The notes under the pieces are model-generated. The model was not told where the DNA came from. It saw only the letters and a program-made list of their open reading frames with translations, and did not search any database. A stretch of DNA of 64,000 nt from Zeus faber. Its lineage: Eukaryota; Chordata; Actinopteri; Zeiformes; Zeidae. The stretch is taken from contig OY482859.1 in assembly GCA_960531495.1 (NCBI GenBank), positions 31,626,406 to 31,690,405 of the forward strand, in the 5' to 3' direction. This document shows, piece by piece, positions 42,810 to 55,100 of the stretch; position 1 is the first letter of the stretch, and the number at the start of each line of letters is the position of its first letter. A program made the position numbers and the translations under genes.

Positions 42810-45800
42810 TTTCAATCTTTCTTTCATTCTTTCTTTCAGTCTTTCAATCTTTCTTTCATTCTTTCTTTCAATCTTTCAATCTTTCAATCTTTCTTTCATT
42901 CTATCTTTCAATCTTTCAATCTTTCTTTCAATATTTTTTTCAGTCTTTCAATCTTTCTTTCATTCTTTCTTTCAATCTTTCAATCTTTCAATCTTTCTTT
43001 CATTCTATCTTTCAGTCTTTAAATCTTTCTTTCAATATTTTTTTCAGTCTTTAATACTTTCAATCTTTTTTTCTTTTAATCTTTCTTTCAATCTTTCACT
43101 CATTATTTCCTTCAGTCTTTCAATCTTTCTTTCAATTTTTCTTTCAATCTTTCTTTCAAACTTTCAATCTTACTTTCAATCTTTCTTTCAATCGTTCTTA
43201 TATTCTTTCTTTCAATCTTTCATTCTTTCTTTCAATCTTTCAATCATTCTTTCTTTCATTCTTTCTTTCAGTCTTTCAACCTTTCTTAAAATCTTTCTTT
43301 CAATCTTTCATTCATTCTTTCAGTCTTTCAAACATTCAATTTTTCCTTCATTCCTTCTTTCAATCTTTATTACTTTCAATCTTTCTTTCAATCTTTCAAT
43401 CTTTCTTTCATTCTTTCATTCTTTCTTTCAATCGTTCTTTCAATCTTTCCTTCAATCTTTCAATCTTTCTTTCATACTTTCATTCTTTCTTCCAATCTTT
43501 CTTTCAATCTTTCAATCTTTCTTTCATTCTTTCATTTTTCTTTCAACCTTTCAATCTTTCTTTCATTCTTTTTTTTAGTCTTTCAATCTTTCTTTAAATC
43601 TTTCTTTCAATCTTTCTTTACAACTTTCAATCTTTCAATCTTTCTTTCATTCTATCTTTCAACCTTTCTTTCAATCTTTCTTTAATTCTTTAATTCAGTC
43701 TTAAAATCTTTCTTTCAATCTTTCTTTCTTTAAATATTTTGATCTCTCAAACATTCTTTCTTTTTATCAGTCTTTTTTTGTTTCTTTCATTCATTCTTTC
43801 AATTTTTCTTACTTTCAATCTTTCTTTTTTTCAATATTTCTTTCAATCTTTTAATCTTTCATTCATTCTTTCATTCTTTCTTTCAATCTTTCATTCTTTC
43901 TTTCAATCTTTCAATCTTTCAATCTCTCTTTTAATCTTTCTTTCATTTTTTCTTTCAGTCTTTCAATCTTTCTTTCAATCTTTCTTTCAATCTTTCTTTC
44001 AAACTTTCATTCTTTCTTTCAATCTTTCTTTCAATCTTTCTTTCAATCTTTCTTTCTTTTTTCAATCTTTCTTTCAATCTTTTTTTTCATTCTTACTTTT
44101 AGTCTTTCAATCTTTCTTTAAATCTTTTTTTCTTTAAATCTTTCTTTCTTCAATCTTTCTTTCAATCTTTCTTTCAATCTTTCAATCATTCAATCTTTCT
44201 TTAATTCTTTCTTTCAATCTTTCAATCTTTCAATTTTTCTTTCCATCTTTCTTACTTTCATTCTCTCTTTCTTTCAATATTTCTTTCAATCTTTCAATCT
44301 TTCTTTCATTCTTTCATTCTTTCTTTCAATCGTTCTTTCATTCTTTCTTTCAATCTTTCATTCTTTCTTCCAATCTTTCAATCTTTCAATCTTTCTTTCA
44401 TTCTTTTTTTTCATTCTTACTTTCATTCTTTAAATCTTTCTTTCAATCATTCTTTTTTCAATCTTTCTTTCAATCTTTCAATCTTTCGATCTTTCAATCT
44501 TTCTTTAATTCTTTTATTCATTCTTTCTTTCAGTCTTTCAATCTTTCTTTAAATCTTTCTTTAAATCTTTCTTTCAATCTTTCAATCTTTCAATTTTTCT
44601 TTCATTCTTTCTTTCAATCTTTTTTACTTTCAATCTTTCTTTCAATCTTTCTTACTTTCATTCTCTCTTTCTTTCAATATTCTTTCAATCTTTCAATCTT
44701 TCTTTCATTCTTTCATTCTTTCTTTCAATCGTTCTTTTATTCTTTCTTTCAATCTTTCATTCTTTCTTTCAATCTTTCAATCTTTCAATCTTTCTTTCAT
44801 TCTTCCTTTCAATCTTTCTTTCAAGCTTTCTTTCAATCCTTCTTACTTTCAATCTTTCTTTCTTTCTTTCAGTATTTCTTTCAATCTTTCAATCTTTCTT
44901 TCATTCTTTCTTTCAATCTTTCAATCTTTCAATTTTTCTTTCAATCTTTCTTACTTTCATTCTCTCTTTCTTTCAATATTTCTTTCAGTCTTTCAATCTT
45001 TCTTTCATTCTTTCATTCTTTCTTTCAATCTTTCATTCTTTCTTTCAATCTTTCAATCTTTCAATCTTTCTTTCATTCTTTTTTTTCATTCTTACTTTTA
45101 GTCTTTCAATCTTTCTTCAAATCTTTCATTCTTTAAATCTTTCTTTCTTTCAATCATTCTTTTTTCAATCTTTCTTTCAATCTTTCAATCTTTCAATCTT
45201 TCTTTAATTCTTTTATTCATTCTTTCTTTCAGTCTTTCAATCTTTCTTTCAATCTTTCTTACTTTCATTCTCTCTTTCTTTCAATATTCTTTCAATCTTT
45301 CAATCTTTCTTTCATTCTTTCATTCTTTCTTTCAATCGTTCTTTTATTCTTTCTTTCAATCTTTCAATCTTTCTTTCAATCTTTCATTCTTTCAATCTTT
45401 CTTTCATTCTTTCTTTCAATCTTTCTTTCAAGCTTTCTTTCAATCGTTCTTACTTTCAATCTTTCTTTCTTTCTTTCAATCTTTCAATCTTTCAATCTTT
45501 CTTTCATTCTTTCATTCTTTCTTTCAATCTTTCTTTCTTTCAATCTTTCAATCTTTCTTTCATTCATTCTTTCAGTCTTTCAAACTTTCAATTTTTCCTT
45601 CATTCCTTCTTTCAATCTTTATTACTTTCAATCTTTCTTTCAATCTTTCAATCTTTCTTTCATTCTTTCATTCTTTCTTTCAATCGTTCTTTCAATCTTT
45701 CCTTCAATCTTTCAATCTTTCTTTCATACTTTCATTCTTTCTTTCATACTTTCATTCTTTCTTTCATTCTTTCATTCTTTCTTACAATCTTTCTTTCATT

Positions 45801-47939
45801 TTTTTCTTTCAATCTTTCATTCTTTCTTTCAATATTTCTTTCAATCTTTCTTTAATTCTTTCATTCTTTCTTTCAAACTTTCAATCTTTCTTTCATTCTT
45901 TCTTTCAGTCTTTCAATCTTTCTATAAATCTTTCTTTCAATCGTTCTTTCAATCTTTCTTTCAATCTTTCAATCTTTCTTTCATACTTTCATTCTTTCTT
46001 TCATTCTTTCATTCTTTCTTACAATCTTTCTTTCATTTTTTTCTTTCAATCTTTCATTCTTTCTTTCAATATTTCTTTCAATCTTTCTTTAATTCTTTCA
46101 TTCTTTCTTTCAAACTTTCAATCTTTCTTTCATTCTTTCTTTCAGTCTTTCAATCTTTCTTTAAATCTTTCTTTCAATCTTTCTTTCAAACATTCAATCT
46201 TTCTTTCAATCTTTCTTTCAATCTTTCAATCTTTCTTTCATTCTTTCTTACAATCTTTTTTTCATTCTTTCTTTCAATCTTTCATTCTTTCTTTCAATAT
46301 TTCTTTCAATCTTTCTTTAATTCTTTCATTCTTTCTTTCGCACTTTCAATCTTTCTTTCATTCTTTCTTTCAGTCTTTCAATCTTTATTTCATTCTTTCT
46401 TTCAATCTTTCAATCTTTCAATCTTTCTTTCATTCTATCTTTAATACTTTCAATCTTTTTTTCTTTTAATCTTTCTTTCAATCTTTCACTCATTCTTTCC
46501 TTCAGTCTTTCAATCTTTCTTTCAATTTTTCTTTCAATCTTTCTTTCAAACTTTCAATCTTACTTTCAATCTTTCTTTCAATCGTTCTTATATTCTTTCT
46601 TTCAATCTTTCATTCTTTCTTTCAATCTTTCAATCATTCTTTCTTTCATTCTTTCTTTCAGTCTTTCAACCTTTCTTAAAATCTTTCTTTCAATCTTTCT
46701 TTCAAGCTTTCTTTCATTCATTCTTTCAGTCTTTCAAACATTCAATTTTTCCTTCATTCCTTCTTTCAATCTTTATTACTTTCATTCTTTCTTTCAATCT
46801 TTCATTCTTTCTTTCAATATTTCTTTCAATCTTTCTTTAATTCTTTCATTCTTTCTTTCGCACTTTCAATCTTTCTTTCATTCTTTCTTTCAGTCTTTCA
46901 ATCTTTCTTTCATTCTTTCTTTCAATCTTTCAATCTTTCAATCTTTCTTTCATTCTATCTTTCAATCTTTCAATCTTTCTTTCAATATTTTTTTCAGTCT
47001 TTCAATCTTTCTTTCATTCTTTCTTTCAATCTTTCAATCTTTCAATCTTTCTTTCATTCTATCTTTCAGTCTTTAAATCTTTCTTTCAATATTTTTTTCA
47101 GTCTTTAATACTTTCAATCTTTTTTTCTTTTAATCTTTCTTTCAATCTTTCACTCATTCTTTCCTTCAGTCTTTCAATCTTTCTTTCAATTTTTCTTTCA
47201 ATCTTTCTTTCAAACTTTCAATCTTACTTTCAATCTTTCTTTCAATCGTTCTTATATTCTTTCTTTCAATCTTTCATTCTTTCTTTCAATCTTTCAATCA
47301 TTCTTACTTTCATTCTTTCTTTCAGTCTTTCAACCTTTCTTAAAATCTTTCTTTCAATCTTTCTTTCAAGCTTTCTTTCATTCATTCTTTCAGTCTTTCA
47401 AACATTCAATTTTTCCTTCATTCCTTCTTTCAATCTTTATTACTTTCAATCTTTCTTTCAATCTTTCATTCTTTCTTTCATTCTTTCATTCTTTCTTTCA
47501 ATCGTTCTTTCAATCTTTCCTTCAATCTTTCAATCTTTCTTTCATACTTTCATTCTTTCTTCCAATCTTTCTTTCAATCTTTCAATCTTTCTTTCATTCT
47601 TTCATTTTTTCTTTCAACCTTTCAATCTTTCTTTCATTCTTTTTTTTAGTCTTTCAATCTTTCTTTAAATCTTTCTTTCAATCTTTCTTTACAACTTTCA
47701 ATCTTTCAATCTTTCTTTCATTCTATCTTTCAACCTTTCTTTCAATCTTTCTTTAATTCTTTAATTCAGGCTTAAAATCTTTCTTTCAATCTTTCTTTCT
47801 TTAAATATTTTGATCTCTCAAACATTCTTTCTTTTTATCAGTCTTTTTTTGTTTCTTTCATTCATTCTTTCAATTTTTCTTACTTTCAATCTTTCTTTCG
47901 TTCAATATTTCTTTCAATCTTTCTTACTTTCAATCTTTC

Positions 47940-50900
47940 TTTGTTTAAATCTTTCTTTCAATCTTTCTTTCAAACTTTCAATCATTATTTCAATCTTTCA
48001 TTCTTTCCATCTTTCTTGCAATCTTTCTTTCAATTGTTTAATCTTTCAATCTTTTTTTCAATCTTTCTTTCATTCTTTCTTTCAATCTTTCTGTCCGTCA
48101 TTCTTTCTTTCAGTCTTTCTTTCAATCATTCAATCTTTCAATCTTTCTTTCTTTCAATCTTTCTTTCATTCTTTATTTCAATCTTTGTTTCATTCTTTAT
48201 TTCAATCTTTCTTTCAATCTTTCTTTCGATCTTTCTTTCTTTCTTTCAAACATCAATCTTTATTTCAATCTTTCAATCTTTCAATCTTTCTTTCAATCTT
48301 TCAATCTTTCTTTCATTCTTTCTTTCAATATTTCAATCTTTCAATATTTCTTTCATTCTTTCTTGCAATCTTTCAATCTTTCTTTCAATCTGCCTTTCAT
48401 TTTTTCTTTCAGTCTTTCAATCTTTCTTTAAATCTTTCTTTCAATCTTTCTTTCAAACTTTCAATTTTTATTTCAATCTTTCAATCTTTCAATCTTTCTT
48501 TCAATCTTTCAATCTTTCTTTCATTCTTTCTTTCAATATTTCAATCTTTCAATCTTTCTTTCAATCTTTCTTTCATCCTTTCTTTCAATCTTTCGTTCAA
48601 TATTTCTTTCAATCTTTCTTACTTTCAATCTTTCTTTGTTTAAATCATTCTTTCAATCTTTCTTTCAATCTTTCTTTCAATCTTTCTTTCAATTTTTCTT
48701 TCATCCTTTCTTCCAATCTTTCGTTCAATATTTCTTTCAATCTTTCTTACTTTCAATCTTTCTTTGTTTAAATCTTTCTTTCAATCTTTCTTTCAAACTT
48801 TCAATCATTATTTCAATCTTTCATTCTTTCCATCTTTCTTGCAATCTTTCTTTCAATTGTTTAATCTTTCAATTTTTTTTTCAATCTTTCTTTCATTCTT
48901 TCTTTCAATCTTTCTGTCCGTCATTCTTTCTTTCAGTCTTTCTTTCAATCATTCAATCATTCAATCTTTCTTTCTTTCAATCTTTCTTTCAATCTTTCTT
49001 TCAATATTTCTTTCTTTCTTTCAATCTTTCTTTCAATCTTTCTTTCAAACTTTCAATCTTTATTTCAATCTTTCAATCTTTCAATCTTTCTTTCAATCTT
49101 TCAATCTTTCATTCATTCTTTCTTTCAATATTTCAATCTTTCAATCTTTCTTTCATTCATTCTTTAAATCTTTCAATCTTTCTTTCATTCTTTCTTTCAA
49201 TCTATCTTACTTTCAATCTATCTTTCTTTCAATATTTCTTCCAATCGTTCAATCTGTCTTTCATTCTTTCTTTCAATCTTTCTTTTGTTAATTCTTTCAA
49301 TCTTTCTTTCAATATTTCTTTCAATCTTTCTTTCTTTAAATCTTTCTTTCAATCTTTCTTTCAAACTTTCAATCTTTATTTCAATCTTTCAATCTTTCAA
49401 TCTTTCTTACATTCGTTCTTTCAATCTTTCTTTAATTATTTCTTTCATTCTTTCTTTCAGTCTTTCAATCTTTCTTTAAATCTTTCTTTCAATCTTTCTT
49501 TCAATCTTTCAATCTTTCTTTCATTCTTTCATTCTTTCTTTCAATCGTTCTTTCATTCTTTCTTTCAATTATTCATTCTTTCTTTCAATCTTTCAATCTT
49601 TCAATCTTTCTTTCAATCTTTCTTTCTTTCAATCTTTATTTCAATCTTTCTTTCAATCTTTCTTTCATTCTTTCCTTCAGTCTTTCAATCTTTCTTTCAA
49701 TCTTTCTTGTTTTCAATCTTTATTTCAATCTTTCTTTCATTCTTTCTTTCAATCTTTCTTTCAATCTTTCAATCTTTCTTTCAATATTTCTTTCAATCTT
49801 TCTTACTTTCAATCTTTCTTTCAATATTTCTTTCAATCTTTCTTTCAAACTTTCTTTCAAACATTCAATCTTTCTTTCAATCTTTCAATCTTTCAATCTT
49901 TCTTTCATTCTTTCTTTCAGTCTTTCAACCTTTTTTTCAATCATTCTGTCAATCTTTCAATCTTTCTTTCATTCTTTCTTTCAATCTTTCAATCTTGCTT
50001 TCATTCTTTCTTACTTTCAATTTTTCTATCTTTCAATATTGGTTCCAATCGTTCAATCTTTCTTTCATTATTTCTTTCAATCTTTCTTTCTTTCAATCTT
50101 TCTTTCCAACTTTCTTTCAATCTTTCTTTCATTCTTTCTTTCAATATTTCTTTTTTCAATCTTTCTTCCAATCTTTCTTTCAATTGTTTAATCTTTCATT
50201 CTTTCTTTCATTCATTCATTCTTTCTTTCAATCGTTCTTTCATTCTTTCTTTCAATCTTTCAATCTTTCTTTAAATATTTCTTTCGATCTTTAATACTTT
50301 CAATCTTTTTTCAAACATTCAATCTTTCTTTCAATATTTCAATCTTTCAATCTTTCTTTCATTCTTTCTTTCAATCTTTCAATCTTTCTTTCATTAATTC
50401 TTTCAATCTTTCTTACTTTCAATCTTTCTTTGTTTAAATCTCTCTTTCAAACTTTCTTTCCATCTTTCAATCTTTCTTTCATTCTTTCATTCTTTCTTTC
50501 AACCTTTCAATCTTTCTTTCATTCTTTTTTTTAGTCTTTCAATCTTTCTTTCAATCTTTCTTTCAATCTTTCTTTACAACTTTCAATCTTTCAATCTTTC
50601 TTTCATTCTATCTTTCAACCTTTCTTTCAATCTTTCTTTAATTCTTTAATTCAGTCTTAAAATCTTTCTTTCAATCTTTCTTTCTTTAAATATTTTGATC
50701 TCTCAAACATTCTTTCTTTTTATCAGTCTTTTTTTGTTTCTTTCATTCATTCTTTCAATTTTTCTTACTTTCAATCTTTCTTTTTTTCAATATTTCTTTC
50801 AATCTTTTAATCTTTCATTCATTCTTTCATTCTTTCTTTCAATCTTTCATTCTTTCTTTCAATCTTTCAATCTTTCAATCTCTCTTTTAATCTTTCTTTC

Positions 50901-52190
50901 ATTTTTTCTTTCAGTCTTTCAATCTTTCTTTCAATCTTTCTTTCAATCTTTCTTTCAAACTTTCATTCTTTCTTTCAATCTTTCTTTCAATCTTTCTTTC
51001 AATCTTTCTTTCTTTTTTCAATCTTTCTTTCAATCTTTTTTTTCATTCTTACTTTTAGTCTTTCAATCTTTCTTTAAATCTTTTTTTCTTTAAATCTTTC
51101 TTTCTTCAATCTTTCTTTCAATCTTTCTTTCAATCTTTCAATCATTCAATCTTTCTTTAATTCTTTCTTTCAATCTTTCAATCTTTCAATTTTTCTTTCC
51201 ATCTTTCTTACTTTCATTCTCTCTTTCTTTCAATATTTCTTTCAATCTTTCAATCTTTCTTTCATTCTTTCATTCTTTCTTTCAATCGTTCTTTCATTCT
51301 TTCTTTCAATCTTTCATTCTTTCTTTCAATCTTTCAATCTTTCAATCTTTCTTTCATTCTTTTTTTTCATTCTTACTTTTAGTCTTTCAATCTTTCTTTA
51401 AATCTTTCATTCTTTAAATCTTTCTTTCTTTCAATCATTCTTTTTTCAATCTTTCTTTCAATCTTTCAATCTTTCGATCTTTCAATCTTTCTTTAATTCT
51501 TTTATTCATTCTTTCTTTCAGTCTTTCAATCTTTCTTTAAATCTTTCTTTAAATCTTTCTTTCAATCTTTCAATCTTTCAATTTTTCTTTCATTCTTTCT
51601 TTCAATCTTTTTTACTTTCAATCTTTCTTTCAATCTTTCTTACTTTCATTCTCTCTTTCTTTCAATATTCTTTCAATCTTTAAATCTTTCTTTAATTCTT
51701 TCATTCTTTCTTTCGCACTTTCAATCTTTCTTTCATTCTTTCTTTCAGTCTTTCAATCTTTATTTCATTCTTTCTTTCAATCTTTCAATCTTTCAATCTT
51801 TCTTTCATTCTATCTTTCAATCTTTCAATCTTCCTTTCAATATTTTTTTCAGTCTTTCAATCTTTCTTTCATTCTTTCTTTCAATCTTTCAATCTTTCAA
51901 TCTTTCTTTCATTCTATCTTTCAATCTTTCAATCTTTCTTTCAATATTTTTTTCAGTCTTTAATACTTTCAATCTTTTTTTCTTTTAATCTTTCTTTCAA
52001 TCTTTCACTCATTCTTTCCTTCAGTCTTTCAATCTTTCTTTCAATTTTTCTTTCAATCTTTCTTTCAAACTTTCAATCTTACTTTCAATCTTTCTTTCAA
52101 TCGTTCTTATATTCTTTCTTTCAATCTTTCATTCTTTCTTTCAATCTTTCAATCATTCTTTCTTTCATTCTTTCTTTCAGTCTTTCAACC
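47940..52190 (+). repeat. Right copy of the 16.6-kb displaced block
   Basis: Counterpart of about 31300-35600. It shares the CTGTCCGTCATTC word (48092 and 48917 here, 31449 and 32276 there), the GATCTCTCAAACATTC marker at 50699, and the GCAC marker at 51715. Confidence 0.65.
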
Positions 52191-55100
52191 TTTCTTTAAA
52201 TCTTTCTTTAATTCTTTCATTCTTTCTTTCGCACTTTCAATCTTTCTTTCATTCTTTCTTTCAGTCTTTCAATCTTTCTTTCATTCTTTCTTTCAATCTT
52301 TCAATCTTTCAATCTTTCTTTCATTCTATCTTTCAATCTTTCAATCTTTCTTTCAATATTTTTTTCAGTCTTTCAATCTTTCTTTCATTCTTTCTTTCAA
52401 TCTTTCAATCTTTCAATCTTTCTTTCATTCTATCTTTCAGTCTTTAAATCTTTCTTTCAATATTTTTTTCAGTCTTTAATACTTTCAATCTTTTTTTCTT
52501 TTAATCTTTCTTTCAATCTTTCACTCATTCTTTCCTTCAGTCTTTCAATCTTTCTTTCAATTTTTCTTTCAATCTTTCTTTCAAACTTTCAATCTTACTT
52601 TCAATCTTTCTTTCAATCGTTCTTAAATTCTTTCTTTCAATCTTTCATTCTTTCTTTCAATCTTTCAATCATTCTTTCTTTCATTCTTTCTTTCAGTCTT
52701 TCAACCTTTCTTAAAATCTTTCTTTCAATCTTTCTTTCAAGCTTTCTTTCATTCATTCTTTCAGTCTTTCAAACATTCAATTTTTCCTTCATTCCTTCTT
52801 TCAATCTTTATTACTTTCAATCTTTCTTTCAATCTTTCAATCTTTCTTTCATTCTTTCATTCTTTCTTTCAATCGTTCTTTCAATCTTTCCTTCAATCTT
52901 ACAATCTTTCTTTCAATCTTTCTTTCAACTTTTCTTTCTTTTTTCAATCTTTCTTTCAATCTTTTTTTTCATTCCTTCTTTTAGTCTTTCAATCTTTCTT
53001 TAAATCTTTTTTTCTTTAAATCTTTCTTTCTTCAATCTTTCTTTCAATCTTTCTTTCAATCTTTCAATCATTCAATCTATCTTTAATTCTTTCTTTCAAT
53101 CTTTCAATCTTTCAATTTTTCTTTCCATCTTTCTTACTTTCATTCTCTCTTTCTTTCAATATTTCTTTCAATCTTTCAATCTTTCTTTCATTCTTTCATT
53201 CTTTCTTTCAATCGTTCTTTCATTCTTTCTTTCAATCTTTCATTCTTTCTTTCAATCTTTCAATCTTTCAATCTTTCTTTCATTCTTTTTTTTCATTCTT
53301 ACTTTTAGTCTTTCAATCTTTCTTTAAATCTTTCATTCTTTAAATCTTTCTTTCTTTCAATCATTCTTATTTCAATCTTTATTTCAATCTTTCAATCTTT
53401 CGATCTTTCAATCTTTCTTTAATTCTTTTATTCATTCTTTCTTTCAGTCTTTCAATCTTTCTTTAAATCTTTCTTTCAATCTTTCAATCTTTCAATCTTT
53501 CTTTCAATCATTCTTTCTTTCATTCTTTCTTTCAGTCTTTCAACCTTTCTTAAAATCTTTCTTTCAATCTTTCTTTCAAGCTTTCTTTCATTCATTCTTT
53601 CAGTCTTTCAAACATTCAACTTTTCCTTCATTCCTTCTTTCAATCTTTATTACTTTCATTCTTTCTTTCAATCTTTCATTCTTTCTTTCAATATTTCTTT
53701 CAATCTTTCTTTAATTCTTTCATTCTTTCTTTCGCACTTTCAATCTTTCTTTCATTCTTTCTTTCAGTCTTTCAATCTTTCTTTCATTCTTTCTTTCAAT
53801 CTTTCAATCTTTCAATCTTTCTTTCATTCTATCTTTCAATCTTTCAATCTTTCTTTCAATATTTTTTTCAGTCTTTCAATCTTTCTTTCATTCTTTCTTT
53901 CAATCTTTCAATCTTTCAATCTTTCTTTCATTCTATCTTTCAGTCTTTAAATCTTTCTTTCAATATTTTTTTCAGTCTTTAATACTTTCAATCTTTTTTT
54001 CTTTTAATCTTTCTTTCAATCTTTCACTCATTCTTTCCTTCAGTCTTTCAATCTTTCTTTCAATTTTTCTTTTAATCTTTCTTTCAAACTTTCAATCTTA
54101 CTTTCAATCTTTCTTTCAATCGTTCTTATATTCTTTCTTTCAATCTTTCATTCTTTCTTTCAATCTTTCAATCATTCTTTCTTTCATTCTTTCTTTCAGT
54201 CTTTCAACCTTTCTTAAAATCTTTCTTTCAATCTTTCATTCATTCTTTCAGTCTTTCAAACATTCAATTTTTCCTTCATTCCTTCTTTCAATCTTTATTA
54301 CTTTCAATCTTTCTTTCAATCTTTCAATCTTTCTTTCATTCTTTCATTCTTTCTTTCAATCGTTCTTTCAATCTTTCCTTCAATCTTTCAATCTTTCTTT
54401 CATACTTTCATTCTTTCTTCCAATCTTTCTTTCAATCTTTCAATCTTTCTTTCATTCTTTCATTTTTCTTTCAACCTTTCAATCTTTCTTTCATTCTTTT
54501 TTTAGTCTTTCAATCTTTCTTTAAATCTTTCTTTCAATCTTTCTTTACAACTTTCAATCTTTCAATCTTTCTTTCATTCTATCTTTCAACCTTTCTTTCA
54601 ATCTTTCTTTAATTCTTTAATTCAGTCTTAAAATCTTTCTTTCAATCTTTCTTTCTTTAAATATTTTGATCTCTCAAACATTCTTTCTTTTTATCAGTCT
54701 TTTTTTGTTTCTTTCATTCATTCTTTCAATTTTTCTTACTTTCAATCTTTCTTTTTTTCAATATTTCTTTCAATCTTTTAATCTTTCATTCATTCTTTCA
54801 TTCTTTCTTTCAATCTTTCATTCTTTCTTTCAATCTTTCAATCTTTCAATCTCTCTTTTAATCTTTCTTTCATTTTTTCTTTCAGTCTTTCAATCTTTCT
54901 TTCAATCTTTCTTTCAATCTTTCTTTCAAACTTTCATTCTTTCTTTCAATCTTTCTTTCAATCTTTCTTTCAATCTTTCTTTCTTTTTTCAATCTTTCTT
55001 TCAATCTTTTTTTTCATTCTTACTTTTAGTCTTTCAATCTTTCTTTAAATCTTTTTTTCTTTAAATCTTTCTTTCTTCAATCTTTCTTTCAATCTTTCTT

